Below are positions 26,689 to 34,486 of a stretch of 34,486 nucleotides of DNA, piece after piece (the first letter of the stretch is position 1; each line of letters opens with the position of its first letter). The position numbers were made by a program, and so were the translations under genes. Under the pieces are notes generated by a model that was not told where the DNA came from, searched no databases, and saw only the letters and a list, made by a program, of their open reading frames with translations. Source of the DNA: a bacterium (GTDB lineage: Bacteria > Fidelibacterota > Marinisomatia > Marinisomatales > TCS55); NCBI GenBank assembly GCA_004321715.1, contig SGYN01000017.1, positions 1 through 34,486 of the forward strand. The letters run 5' to 3'.

Positions 26689-27233
26689 CCTTCACCTCCA
26701 CCAACAGTTTTACCTTGCTTAGATCTAACATACTCACCCTTGTAGCGAATACCTTTACCTTTAAAGGGCTCAGGTTTTCTGAACGATCTAATTTTAGCCG
26801 AAACCTCTCCTACCAACTGCTTATCTATTCCTGAAACTTTTATTTCAGTACGATTATTAGCTTCTATTACAATACCTTCAGGCGGGTCAAAATGGATTTC
26901 ATGGGAAAAACCTAAAGTAAGAATCAACCTTTTACCATTCATATTTGCCTGGTAGCCAACACCTTGTATCTCTAATTCCTTATAAAACCCTTCCGATACA
27001 CCAGTTACACAATTCATCAATATCATTCTGGTCGTTCCATGTAAAGATCTATGGTTTCTGTTATCAGACAATCTTGACACAACCAATACATTGTCTTTGA
27101 GATCTATATTTATATCTTTATGAATATTAATATCTAAGGACCCCTTAGGACCTTTTACTAATACAGATAAATCACTGATAGTCACATCAACTCCATCAGG
27201 TATTAAAATTGGCTGTTTTCCTATTCTAGACAC
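26685..27233 (-). CDS. rplF: Large subunit ribosomal protein uL6
   Basis: About 182 aa, two homologous halves typical of uL6, with GPKGSLDIN, SLHGTTRMILMNCVTGVSEG, KELEIQGVGYQANMNGKRLI, LGFSHEIHF and KPEPFKGKGIRYKGEYVRSKQG, then a Gly/Glu tail. The open frame allows a TTG at 27245 that would overlap rpsH. GTG at 27233 gives the family N-terminus (M)SRIGKQPI and lies five bases after the rpsH stop, so I prefer it. It sits near the factor-binding site of the large subunit. Confidence 0.95.
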   Translation of the reverse strand: MSRIGKQPILIPDGVDVTISDLSVLVKGPKGSLDINIHKDINIDLKDNVLVVSRLSDNRNHRSLHGTTRMILMNCVTGVSEGFYKELEIQGVGYQANMNGKRLILTLGFSHEIHFDPPEGIVIEANNRTEIKVSGIDKQLVGEVSAKIRSFRKPEPFKGKGIRYKGEYVRSKQGKTVGGGEG

Positions 27234-27238
27234 TATCT

Positions 27239-27637
27239 TTACCAAACATTACATAAAATTTCGCCGCCAACGCCCAGTTTTTTTGCTACCTTATTAGATA
27301 ATACTCCTTTTGAAGTAGATAAGATAGAAACACCAAGCCCATCTAGAACTTTTGGTATTTTTGAACAAGCAACATATACTCTATATCCAGGTTTGCTAAC
27401 TCTATTTATTTCAGTAATAACTGATTTTCCTTTGTAATCATATTTTAGAAAAATTCTAATAAATTCATTCATACCATCTTTCACATAAATAAAATCATCA
27501 ATATATTTTTCTTCTTTAAGTATAAAAACAATACGCTTCTTCATTTTTGATGAGGGTATATCAACCCAACGTTTATTCACAGCTAATCCATTTCGAATTC
27601 TTGTAAGTAAATCAGCTGTAGGATCTGTCATTGTCAT
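27239..27637 (-). CDS. rpsH: Small subunit ribosomal protein uS8
   Basis: 132 aa. Central 16S-domain assembly protein and a frequent spc operon autoregulator. TDPTADLLTRIRNGLAVNKR, VDIPSSKMKKRIVFILKEEK, RVSKPGYRVYVACSKIPKV and GLGVSILSTSKGVLSNKVA identify it, ending GGEILCNVW. The first of two in-frame ATGs (27637) is favoured by AGGAG ten bases upstream. Fourteen bases after rpsN. Confidence 0.98.
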   Translation of the reverse strand: MTMTDPTADLLTRIRNGLAVNKRWVDIPSSKMKKRIVFILKEEKYIDDFIYVKDGMNEFIRIFLKYDYKGKSVITEINRVSKPGYRVYVACSKIPKVLDGLGVSILSTSKGVLSNKVAKKLGVGGEILCNVW

Positions 27638-27651
27638 AAATTATATCTCCT

Positions 27652-27837
27652 CTACCAACTAGCCTTTGTGACTCCAGGTATTTCACCCTTAAGAGCCATC
27701 TCTCTAAAACAAATTCTACATAAACCAAATTTTCTCATATAAGCCGTTGGACGTCCACAATTAAAACACCTATTGTATTTTCTTGTAGAAAACTTTGGTT
27801 TTTGTTTTGCTTTATGTATTAATGATTTTTTTGCCAT
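27652..27837 (-). CDS. rpsN: Small subunit ribosomal protein uS14, zinc-binding short form
   Basis: 61 aa: [20 protein letters not shown], then a zinc ribbon of two CxxC pairs (RCFNCGRP and GLCRICF), then [11 protein letters not shown]. The open frame extends one codon upstream to a TTG, but ATG 27837 fits the family start and overlaps the rplE stop as TGATG. The short, cysteine-containing (C+) type is retained here, not the longer zinc-free form of proteobacteria. Confidence 0.97.
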   Translation of the reverse strand: MAKKSLIHKAKQKPKFSTRKYNRCFNCGRPTAYMRKFGLCRICFREMALKGEIPGVTKASW

Positions 27838-28490
27838 CAATCAACCTCAGACATTTCTTCCTTAACTGGTTTTTCTCTTAGTGGAAATCCAAATTCTTTG
27901 AGCAGCCAATAAGCCTCGTCATCTGATTTTGCAGTAGTAACAATACTAATATCCATTCCTCTGACGCTATCTATCTTATCATAGTTTATTTCTGTAAAAA
28001 TAATCTGTTCTGTTACTCCAAAATTATAATTTCCTCTTTTATCAAATGATTTGAAAGAAAGCCCTCTAAAATCTCTTGTTCTTGGCATAGCAACCGTAAT
28101 TAAACGCTCGAGAAATTCATACATTCTATTACCTCTGATAGTAACCTTACATCCAACAGGGAACCCTCTTCTAATTTTAAAGTTTGATATATCTTTTTTC
28201 GATAAAGTTATAATAGGTTTTTGACCAGAAATTAAAGACAATTCTTCAACTGCACTTTCCAAAGCTTTCGGGTTTACTTTTGCATCTCCAACTCCCATAT
28301 TTATTGATATAGTTGTTAATTTAGGGACTTGCATAGGGTTTGTATAATTGAATCTCTCAATTAATTTGGATGTTATATTTTCCAAATAATGCTTCCGTAA
28401 ATTTGGCACATAATTGACAATTTTAGCCTTAGTTGATTTTTTACTATTCTTAGCACTCTTTTTTGAGACTGGCTTTTTTTCAGAAGCCAT
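27837..28490 (-). CDS. rplE: Large subunit ribosomal protein uL5 with basic N-terminal extension
   Basis: 217 aa, about 35 longer than usual. The conserved protein starts near residue 30 ([20 protein letters not shown]), followed by [60 protein letters not shown] and [20 protein letters not shown]. Ahead of it is a Lys/Ser-rich tract with repeated KKS/KNS units (about 5-24). GAGG upstream of ATG 28490 and the two-base gap to rplX support this start. uL5 binds 5S rRNA and contacts the P-site tRNA and uS13. Confidence 0.96.
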   Translation of the reverse strand: MASEKKPVSKKSAKNSKKSTKAKIVNYVPNLRKHYLENITSKLIERFNYTNPMQVPKLTTISINMGVGDAKVNPKALESAVEELSLISGQKPIITLSKKDISNFKIRRGFPVGCKVTIRGNRMYEFLERLITVAMPRTRDFRGLSFKSFDKRGNYNFGVTEQIIFTEINYDKIDSVRGMDISIVTTAKSDDEAYWLLKEFGFPLREKPVKEEMSEVD

Positions 28491-28492
28491 AA

Positions 28493-28801
28493 TTATACCT
28501 CAATTTCCTGACCTGTTTTCAAAGAGATCCGAACTTTGGATCCATCATCTAAAATTTTATATCCTATACGCGTGATCTCACCTTTTTGAACAAGCATAAG
28601 ATTTGATAAATTTATAGGTGCTTCTTTTTCAGAATAACCACCACTAGGGTTTTCTTGCGTAGGACGAACTGAATGTTTAACCATGTTTACCCCTTCTACT
28701 ATTGCCCTATTTTCTTTAGGAAAAACAAATAATAATTTACCTTCAGAGCCTTTATGATTACCCTTAATAACCCTTACCAACATTCCTTTACGTAGATGCA
28801 T
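28493..28801 (-). CDS. rplX: Large subunit ribosomal protein uL24
   Basis: 102 aa. Assembly-initiating protein with an N-terminal KOW motif ([20 protein letters not shown], about 8-27), then [20 protein letters not shown] and [21 protein letters not shown] 28801 overlaps the rplN stop by one base (TAATG). Confidence 0.98.
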   Translation of the reverse strand: MHLRKGMLVRVIKGNHKGSEGKLLFVFPKENRAIVEGVNMVKHSVRPTQENPSGGYSEKEAPINLSNLMLVQKGEITRIGYKILDDGSKVRISLKTGQEIEV

Positions 28802-29169
28802 TACATTACCTCAGGAGCCATCGATACAATTTTCATAAAACCACTATCACGCAATTCTCTGGCAACAGGACCAAATATACGTGTTCCTCTAGGCTCACCA
28901 GCTTCTGTAAGAAGAACAGCTGCATTATCATCAAATCGAATATATGACCCGTCATTTCTTCTAACTTCTTTTCTTGTTCGAACTACTACAGCTCGCGTAA
29001 CATCACCTTTTTTAACTGCACCACCAGGGATAGCACTTTTAACAGATACCACTATTAAATCGCCTAAAGAAGCATATCTTCTTTTAGAGCCACCTAATAT
29101 CTTAAAGCATAATATCTCTTTTGCCCCAGAATTATCGGCAACTTTTAATCTTGTTTCTTGCTGAATCAT
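28801..29169 (-). CDS. rplN: Large subunit ribosomal protein uL14
   Basis: 122 aa, exactly family length. [80 protein letters not shown] and [21 protein letters not shown] are almost textbook. It forms intersubunit bridges and the silencing-factor (RsfS) docking site. Nineteen bases after rpsQ. Confidence 0.98.
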   Translation of the reverse strand: MIQQETRLKVADNSGAKEILCFKILGGSKRRYASLGDLIVVSVKSAIPGGAVKKGDVTRAVVVRTRKEVRRNDGSYIRFDDNAAVLLTEAGEPRGTRIFGPVARELRDSGFMKIVSMAPEVM

Positions 29170-29188
29170 ATTATTCTATAAATAATTA

Positions 29189-29437
29189 TTACCTTATTAC
29201 TTTACTAACTAACCATCTCTTATTTTTGCTCATTGGCGGTATTAATCTAATTTCTACTATATTACCTACATTTGCTTCAACGGAACCTACGTGAGCCATA
29301 TATTTTTTAGATCGATTTACATATTTACCATAGACAGGATGTGGAATTTTTTTTGTAACACTTACCACTACCGTTTTTTGCATTTTTTCACTTACTACTT
29401 CACCAACTAGTTTTTGTCTTTTTCTTATTTCAGCCAT
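29189..29437 (-). CDS. rpsQ: Small subunit ribosomal protein uS17
   Basis: 82 aa, an OB-fold 16S-binding protein: KRQKLVGEVVSEKMQKTVVV, SVTKKIPHPVYGKYVNRSKK, YMAHVGSVEANVGNIVEIRL, IPPMSKNKRWLVSKVI. ATG start two bases after rpmC; standard rplP-rpmC-rpsQ order. Confidence 0.98.
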   Translation of the reverse strand: MAEIRKRQKLVGEVVSEKMQKTVVVSVTKKIPHPVYGKYVNRSKKYMAHVGSVEANVGNIVEIRLIPPMSKNKRWLVSKVIR

Positions 29438-29439
29438 TA

Positions 29440-29658
29440 TTATTCCTTCGTCTCTTTATCATTACGAATACCAAGATCATACTCCCTGAGAACTGTTTTT
29501 AACTGAGCTATCTCTTTTTTTACATTTCTGAGTTGCGAAGGGTCTTCAAGCTGTTGAAGTGCTTTTTGAAAACGAAAATTTTGCAAAGAATCTAAATTGT
29601 CTTTTAACTTAACTTCTAACTCGGAAAAAGTCATATCATTTAATTCATTTTTTTTCAT
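29440..29658 (-). CDS. rpmC: Large subunit ribosomal protein uL29
   Basis: 72 aa, a helical hairpin: NELNDMTFSELEVKLKDNLD, SLQNFRFQKALQQLEDPSQL, RNVKKEIAQLKTVLREYDLG. The L-x-N-x-R-F-Q-K-A and RNVKKEIAQLKTVLRE signatures are clear. uL29 sits beside the exit tunnel, where signal recognition particle and trigger factor dock. Six bases after rplP. Confidence 0.97.
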   Translation of the reverse strand: MKKNELNDMTFSELEVKLKDNLDSLQNFRFQKALQQLEDPSQLRNVKKEIAQLKTVLREYDLGIRNDKETKE

Positions 29659-29664
29659 AATTAT

Positions 29665-30078
29665 TTAGATCTCTCTTCTAACAGCAAACTTTGTTTTAAT
29701 AGGTAGTTTATGACCCGCTCTACGAAATCCTTCTTCAGCTTCTTCTTTACTTATTCCTTCAACTTCAAATAATATCCTACCGGGCTTAACAACAGCAACC
29801 CAGTATTCTGGAGTACCCTTACCTTTACCCATGCGAGTTTCAGCAGGTTTTTTTGTAATTGGCTTATCTGGAAAAATCCTTATCCACATCTTTCCAGTCT
29901 TACGAACTACTCTAGATATTGTTATTCGCGCAGCTTCAATCTGTCTTGAGGTAATCCATCCAGGAGTTACTGCTTTTAATCCATAACTTCCAAAAGCAAC
30001 ATGACTTCCACGACTTGCCATTCCTCGTCTATTACCTCTATGGTGACGGCGATATTTTACTTTTTTTGGTTCAAGCAT
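29665..30078 (-). CDS. rplP: Large subunit ribosomal protein uL16
   Basis: 137 aa. Late assembly protein near the A-site tRNA elbow. [80 protein letters not shown] and [20 protein letters not shown] are diagnostic. ATG 30078 lies eight bases inside the end of rpsC. Confidence 0.98.
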   Translation of the reverse strand: MLEPKKVKYRRHHRGNRRGMASRGSHVAFGSYGLKAVTPGWITSRQIEAARITISRVVRKTGKMWIRIFPDKPITKKPAETRMGKGKGTPEYWVAVVKPGRILFEVEGISKEEAEEGFRRAGHKLPIKTKFAVRREI

Positions 30079-30700
30079 TTTTACTTTCCGCCATACATAT
30101 CCAAACTTTTACACCAATGATACCATATGAAGTCTGAGCCTCAGTTAAAGCATAATCTATATCAGCTCTTAATGTATGCAATGGAATTCTTCCTTCAGCA
30201 AATTTCTCACTTCTTGCAATCTCTGCGCCTCCTAAACGACCAGCTACATTTACCCTTATACCTTGAGCGCCCATTCTCATGGTAGCCTGAATTGCTTTAC
30301 TGACAACTCTTCGATAAGAAATCTTCTTAATTAACTGGTGTGCAATATTCGACCCTACTAGAGCAGCATCTAATTCCGGTCTTTTTATCTCAGATATATT
30401 TACTTGCACATCTTTATTAGTTAATTGCCCTACCTCTGCTTTTAAACGAGACACCTCTTCTCCACCTTTTCCAATAACAATACCTGGTCTTGCAGTAAAA
30501 ATCGTTACAGTAACAACTTTCGATGTTCTACTTATTTCTACTCTAGATACTCCAGCATTTGGTAATCTATGTTTTAAATATTTTCTTATTTTAACGTCTT
30601 CTTCAAGCTCTGATGGAAAATCAGATTCTGCAAACCAATTAGATCTCCAGTTTTTATTGACTGACAGTCTAAAGCCTATTGGATGTGTTTTTTGACCCAA
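30071..30700 (-). CDS. rpsC: Small subunit ribosomal protein uS3
   Basis: 209 aa. mRNA-entry protein with a KH domain: [20 protein letters not shown] at about 72-91. The C-terminal domain has [40 protein letters not shown] and [10 protein letters not shown]. The universal N-terminus [11 protein letters not shown] is encoded from TTG at 30700, with a perfect GGAGGT upstream, so the TTG start is secure. It is somewhat shorter at the C-terminus than the E. coli protein. Confidence 0.98.
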   Translation of the reverse strand: MGQKTHPIGFRLSVNKNWRSNWFAESDFPSELEEDVKIRKYLKHRLPNAGVSRVEISRTSKVVTVTIFTARPGIVIGKGGEEVSRLKAEVGQLTNKDVQVNISEIKRPELDAALVGSNIAHQLIKKISYRRVVSKAIQATMRMGAQGIRVNVAGRLGGAEIARSEKFAEGRIPLHTLRADIDYALTEAQTSYGIIGVKVWICMAESKNA

Positions 30701-30711
30701 AATTCTACCTC

Positions 30712-31056
30712 CTAAGAATCATCGCTAATTACAATTGTTAAATGACTAGTAGGTTTATTTAATTTTGATATCCTACCCATAGAAGCTGCTCTGAATCTCT
30801 TTAAATAAGGACCACCATCCGCAAAAGCTTCTTTGATTGTAAATGAATCGGGATCCAAATTTGTAGATTCATTTGACTGCATTAAGTTTGCAACAGCCGA
30901 TCTAACAGTTTTTTCTGTTACGTAGGAAGCTTTTAATGGAGAAAAATGAAGATAGTCTAAAGCAGCCCCAACTTTCTTACCCCGTATTTCATCAAGAACG
31001 ATCCTAACTTTCTTTGGTGACTGCTTTATGTATCTACTAATTGATCTTGCTTCCAT
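30712..31056 (-). CDS. rplV: Large subunit ribosomal protein uL22
   Basis: 114 aa. Lines the exit-tunnel constriction. [40 protein letters not shown] and [20 protein letters not shown], then [20 protein letters not shown], match the family, including the basic tip of the tunnel hairpin. Two bases after rpsS. Confidence 0.98.
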   Translation of the reverse strand: MEARSISRYIKQSPKKVRIVLDEIRGKKVGAALDYLHFSPLKASYVTEKTVRSAVANLMQSNESTNLDPDSFTIKEAFADGGPYLKRFRAASMGRISKLNKPTSHLTIVISDDS

Positions 31057-31058
31057 AA

Positions 31059-31328
31059 TTAACTCTTTCTATCACCCGAATGCATTCTAAAAGTACGAGT
31101 TGGTGCAAACTCACCTAATTTATGACCCACCATATTTTCTGAAACAAAAACTGGTATAAATTTATTTCCATTATGCACAGCTACAGTATGCCCTACAAAA
31201 TTTGGAGTTATTATCGATCTTCGAGACCACGTCTTGAGGATTTTCTTTTTTTTAGATCCACTCATACTTAAAAGTTTATTTTCAAGTTTTTCATCAACAT
31301 AAGGACCTTTTTTCAACGACCGAGACAT
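31059..31328 (-). CDS. rpsS: Small subunit ribosomal protein uS19
   Basis: 89 aa. Head protein contacting uS13. [60 protein letters not shown] and [17 protein letters not shown] are canonical. ATG overlaps the rplB stop by one base. Confidence 0.98.
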   Translation of the reverse strand: MSRSLKKGPYVDEKLENKLLSMSGSKKKKILKTWSRRSIITPNFVGHTVAVHNGNKFIPVFVSENMVGHKLGEFAPTRTFRMHSGDRKS

Positions 31329-32155
31329 TATTTCCTCCTCTTTACAATAAGAGCATTAGACTTCTTGTTCTTCTTACGTGTCTTATAACCTTTTGTTGGT
31401 TTGCCCCATGGAGTACATGGATGCCTTCCACCTGAAGATTTACCTTCACCTCCACCCATAGGATGATCAACGGGGTTCATAGCAACTCCACGAACCTTCG
31501 GTCTACGACCAAGCCATCTACTCCGACCTGCTTTTCCACTAACAATTTGTTCATGAGATCTATTTCCCACTTCGCCTACAACAGCATAGCAGCTTGAATT
31601 AATCAACCTTACTTCTCCAGATGGTAACTTAATAGTCGTAAAGCCGCTATCATCATGTGCCATAATTTGCGCACCTGTTCCTGCAGATCTAACTAATTGC
31701 GCACCCTTACCCGGGTGCATTTCAATATTGTGAACTATTAATCCCGTAGGAATATTTTTTAGACACAGCGCATTTCCAATTTTTAATTCAGCAGAAGAAG
31801 AAGAAACCAATTGATCGCCGATTTTTAAACCAAAAGGCGCTAGAACATATCTTTTTTCACCATCTACATAATGAAGCAAAGCAATATTAGCTGATCTGTT
31901 TGGATCATATTCTATTGTAGCTACTTTTGCGGTAATATCCGTTTTATCACGCTTAAAATCAATAATTCTATACCTTCTCCTATGCCCACCACCACGATGA
32001 CGCACTGTGATGCGACCATTGTTATTTCTTCCTCCAGATTTTCTCAACGCTTTAGTAAGTTTTTTCTCAGGTTCACTTGTTGTTATATGTTCAAAATCAG
32101 AACGTGTAGAAAATCGATTTCCAGGTGTTGTTGGTTTTATTATTCTAATACCCAT
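31328..32155 (-). CDS. rplB: Large subunit ribosomal protein uL2
   Basis: 275 aa, normal length. OB-fold and SH3-like domains with [60 protein letters not shown] and the peptidyl-transferase-proximal [20 protein letters not shown], followed by [20 protein letters not shown]. Needed for subunit joining and 23S folding. Eight bases after rplW. Confidence 0.98.
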   Translation of the reverse strand: MGIRIIKPTTPGNRFSTRSDFEHITTSEPEKKLTKALRKSGGRNNNGRITVRHRGGGHRRRYRIIDFKRDKTDITAKVATIEYDPNRSANIALLHYVDGEKRYVLAPFGLKIGDQLVSSSSAELKIGNALCLKNIPTGLIVHNIEMHPGKGAQLVRSAGTGAQIMAHDDSGFTTIKLPSGEVRLINSSCYAVVGEVGNRSHEQIVSGKAGRSRWLGRRPKVRGVAMNPVDHPMGGGEGKSSGGRHPCTPWGKPTKGYKTRKKNKKSNALIVKRRK

Positions 32156-32163
32156 GTAAAAAC

Positions 32164-32481
32164 CTAATCTATTTCACCTTTCATTAAATCTATGCTAAAA
32201 CCTTCTTTAAGTGTAACTATCGCTTTTTTCCAATCAGATCTTTTACCTGAGGTTCTAATCGTACGTCCACCACTTTTCATTGTCATATCTTTAGTTTTTC
32301 CTAGTCTATTCATTGTAGCAACTTTTTGAACCTCAACATCAAACCTGCGCTCAATTGCATTTTTAATATCAATTTTATTTGATTTCTGACTAACCTGAAA
32401 TGCATATTTTCTTTGAATATCTTCTAATTGTGTCATTTTTTCAGTAAATAAAGGCCTAATTATAATATCATTATGATTCAT
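32164..32481 (-). CDS. rplW: Large subunit ribosomal protein uL23
   Basis: 105 aa. Exit-tunnel rim protein, docking site for trigger factor and [63 protein letters not shown] and [20 protein letters not shown] fit the family. ATG overlaps the rplD stop by one base. Confidence 0.97.
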   Translation of the reverse strand: MNHNDIIIRPLFTEKMTQLEDIQRKYAFQVSQKSNKIDIKNAIERRFDVEVQKVATMNRLGKTKDMTMKSGGRTIRTSGKRSDWKKAIVTLKEGFSIDLMKGEID

Positions 32482-33107
32482 TATTTGACCGCCAGTCCTT
32501 CATTTAGCAATTCAAGTCCGCTCTGATCTATCAAAATAAAATCTGAATCAATAAGATCATAAGTACTTGCGTTGATGGCTTTTAATAGAGCTACGTTCGG
32601 AATATTTCTTAAAGATAAAAATAAGTTGTCATCTATCTCTGATGTTAAAAAGAGTATTTTTCCATCAACTTTTAGCTTTTTCAATAATTCACATATTTTT
32701 TTTGTTTTTATTTTTTTTATATCAAAATCATCAATTACAAGCATTTTTTTATCTTTAATCTTTTGAGATAAAACGGACTTACGAGCCAATCTCTTAATCT
32801 TTTTAGGCAAATTATATTCATATTTATGCGGTTCTGGACCAAAAACAGTTCCTCCACCACGCCATATCGGGGAACTATTGGTACCTGCACGTGCTACACC
32901 CCGACCTTTTTGTTTCCAGGGCTTCTTTCCTCCACCACGAACCATACCTCTTGATTTAGTTGAATGCGTACCTTGACGACTATTAGCCATTTCTGATAGC
33001 ACTGCTCTATGGACTGCATCTTTATTTGGAGTTAAACCAAAAATAGAATCATCAACTTTGATTTTTGATAATTTTTTACCCTGTTTATTTACTATTTGTA
33101 ATTCCAT
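32481..33107 (-). CDS. rplD: Large subunit ribosomal protein uL4
   Basis: 208 aa. The long basic loop reaching the exit tunnel is present (RQGTHSTKSRGMVRGGGKKP then WKQKGRGVARAGTNSSPIWR). RKSVLSQKIKDKKMLVIDDF and a C-terminal Rossmann-like half follow. In E. coli this protein also attenuates its own S10 operon; whether that occurs here cannot be seen. Two bases after rplC. Confidence 0.97.
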   Translation of the reverse strand: MELQIVNKQGKKLSKIKVDDSIFGLTPNKDAVHRAVLSEMANSRQGTHSTKSRGMVRGGGKKPWKQKGRGVARAGTNSSPIWRGGGTVFGPEPHKYEYNLPKKIKRLARKSVLSQKIKDKKMLVIDDFDIKKIKTKKICELLKKLKVDGKILFLTSEIDDNLFLSLRNIPNVALLKAINASTYDLIDSDFILIDQSGLELLNEGLAVK

Positions 33108-33109
33108 AT

Positions 33110-33727
33110 TTATTTATTCACAATTACCATGCCATTATTTGAACCAGGAACAGCTCCTTTTATAAAAATATAATTATTCTCTAAATCTATTTTCACCACT
33201 TTTAAATTCTCTACTGTTTTCTTTTTATTACCATATTGACCAGCCATTTTCATGCCTTTAAAAACTCTTGAAGGATCAGAAGCCTGACCAATGGATCCCG
33301 CAGACCGTGGATGTTCTCTTTGACCATGAGTTTTCGGACCACCACCAAATCCATGCCTCTTCATAACTCCCGAAAATCCTCGCCCCTTAGATGTTCCAGT
33401 TACTTTAACTAAATCACCTTGTTTAAATATTGAAGAATTGAAAACTTGACCTAATTTGTAATCAAATCCTGGAACTACATCAAACTCAACTAGAAAACTT
33501 GCAGGCTTTACACCAGCTTTCTTAAAGTGACCTTTTAACGGCTTATTAGTATTCTTATCTTTTTTATTTCCATAAGCAATTTGCACCGCATCATACCCAT
33601 CGTTATCTATAGTTTTTACTTGAGTAACTCTACAAGGACCTGCCTGAAGAATCGTAACTGGAACTGCAAATCCATTTTCATCAAATACTTGCGACATCCC
33701 CATTTTTTTTGCTATTAAACCTCTCAC
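33110..33727 (-). CDS. rplC: Large subunit ribosomal protein uL3
   Basis: 205 aa. MRGLIAKKMGMSQVFDENGF, PVTILQAGPCRVTQVKTIDN, the GDLVKVTGTSKGRGFSGVMK loop that approaches the peptidyl-transferase centre, GHGQREHPRSAGSIGQASDP-type text and MAGQYGNKKKTVENLKVVKI. GTG at 33727 is the start; no alternative lies upstream within the five-base gap to rpsJ. An early 23S assembly protein. Confidence 0.97.
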   Translation of the reverse strand: MRGLIAKKMGMSQVFDENGFAVPVTILQAGPCRVTQVKTIDNDGYDAVQIAYGNKKDKNTNKPLKGHFKKAGVKPASFLVEFDVVPGFDYKLGQVFNSSIFKQGDLVKVTGTSKGRGFSGVMKRHGFGGGPKTHGQREHPRSAGSIGQASDPSRVFKGMKMAGQYGNKKKTVENLKVVKIDLENNYIFIKGAVPGSNNGMVIVNK

Positions 33728-33732
33728 AATAA

Positions 33733-34041
33733 TTAAACCTTAATCTCTATATCAACTCCAGCTGGTAAGTCTAACTTCATTAACGATTCTACAGTTTTAG
33801 GAGTAGAATTAATAATATCTACAATACGCTTATGAATGTGCGTCTGAAATTGCTCTCTAGATTTTTTATTTACAAAAGGGGACCTCAGAACCGTATAAAT
33901 TGATCTGTGGGTTGGTAACGGTATTGGGCCCGATATAACTGCACCGGTAGATTTTGCGGTTTTAACAATCTTTTCTGTTGATTTGTCCAGCAAAGAATGA
34001 TCGTAAGCTTTTAAACTTATTCTAATTATCTGATGAGCCAT
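33733..34041 (-). CDS. rpsJ: Small subunit ribosomal protein uS10 (NusE)
   Basis: 102 aa, standard length. [60 protein letters not shown] and [20 protein letters not shown] are canonical. Besides its head position in the 30S subunit it doubles as transcription antitermination factor NusE. The ATG follows the tuf stop after one base. Confidence 0.98.
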   Translation of the reverse strand: MAHQIIRISLKAYDHSLLDKSTEKIVKTAKSTGAVISGPIPLPTHRSIYTVLRSPFVNKKSREQFQTHIHKRIVDIINSTPKTVESLMKLDLPAGVDIEIKV

Positions 34042-34042
34042 T

Positions 34043-34486
34043 CTATTCCTTTATTTCTGTAACCACACCAGCACCAACCGTTCGGCCACCCTCACGGATC
34101 GCAAAACGTAATTCCTTATCCATTGCGATACTTGTAATTAAATCTACATCCATTTCTACGTTGTCACCTGGCATTACCATTTCTGTTCCTTCTGGTAACG
34201 TCACAACACCCGTAACATCTGTTGTACGAAAATAAAACTGCGGACGATATCCATTAAAAAATGGAGTATGACGACCACCTTCATCTTTCTTTAATACATA
34301 CACATTTGCTTTAAATTTTGTATGGGGCGTAATACTTCCTGGTTTTACTACAACTTGTCCACGCTTTAAATCTTCTTTATCAACACCACGGAGCAGCAAC
34401 CCTGCATTATCTCCTGCCTGACCTTGATCAAGAATCTTACGAAACATCTCAACTCCAGTTACTACCGATTTAGTATCAGAATCCAT
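34043..34486 (-). CDS. tuf: Elongation factor Tu, C-terminal part only (5' end outside window)
   Basis: 147 residues of domains 2 and 3 of EF-Tu: [100 protein letters not shown] and the universal end [18 protein letters not shown]. The apparent ATG at the very window edge is an internal Met; the GTPase domain lies beyond 34486. Its position directly ahead of rpsJ shows that the str-type and S10-type operons are joined here. Confidence 0.97.
   Translation of the reverse strand: MDSDTKSVVTGVEMFRKILDQGQAGDNAGLLLRGVDKEDLKRGQVVVKPGSITPHTKFKANVYVLKKDEGGRHTPFFNGYRPQFYFRTTDVTGVVTLPEGTEMVMPGDNVEMDVDLITSIAMDKELRFAIREGGRTVGAGVVTEIKE

Noticed and set aside
28796-29164. 122-aa plus-strand open frame
   Set aside because: Exact antisense of rplN, which is unmistakable on the minus strand.

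Overview
The window is AT-rich bacterial chromosome, densely packed and almost free of intergenic space. It carries no rRNA, CRISPR array, transposase or integrase that I can see. The gene content (a GWxTD-family secreted protein, a receiver-PEP/pyruvate-binding fusion of a type familiar from Bacteroidota-like genomes, several TTG starts, and Zn-ribbon uS14 and bL36) suggests a Gram-negative member of the FCB group. A marine Neomarinimicrobiota (SAR406-like) lineage is my best guess, but this is an inference from gene style and not a phylogenetic result.

Layout. 1-1081 (-): pgk, cut by the window edge, divergent from 1146-4136 (+), a 996-aa protein with two receiver-like domains and a PEP/pyruvate-binding ATP-grasp domain. 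4137-7980 (-): NADP-type glutamate dehydrogenase, a GWxTD-like secreted protein and an unrecognised 337-aa protein. 8232-8305 (+): a tRNA with anticodon CAU. 8403-13414 (-): a tight eight-gene cluster, transcribed in the order ppk2, sixA, PQQ-type sugar dehydrogenase, 73-aa membrane protein, MESH1/SpoT-like HD hydrolase, coiled-coil/BamE-like secreted protein, predicted beta-barrel protein, 116-aa membrane protein. It starts from a plausible promoter at 13460-13488. 13554-15035 (+): a fusion of a phytol/dolichol-kinase-like domain with a DUF92 (VTE6-like) domain. A hairpin at 15040-15052 separates it from the opposing unit. 15077-19871 (-): GHL10-like secreted hydrolase, hutU, hutI, a secreted 151-aa protein and a short DUF350-like membrane protein.

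19891-34486 (-): one continuous translation/secretion super-operon, in transcription order tuf (3' part), rpsJ, rplC, rplD, rplW, rplB, rpsS, rplV, rpsC, rplP, rpmC, rpsQ, rplN, rplX, rplE, rpsN, rpsH, rplF, rplR, rpsE, rpmD, rplO, secY, map, infA, rpmJ, rpsM, rpsK, rpsD, rpoA, rplQ. That is the S10, spc and alpha operons joined without breaks; adk is absent between secY and map. A strong intrinsic terminator follows rplQ at 19811-19842 and lies inside the only plausible 5' coding region of the next gene.

The points most worth a second look are the polyphosphate/alarmone gene cluster, the receiver-ATP-grasp protein, the fused two-step prenol-kinase candidate, the terminator embedded in a signal-peptide coding region, and the use of TTG or GTG starts in several ribosomal protein genes.
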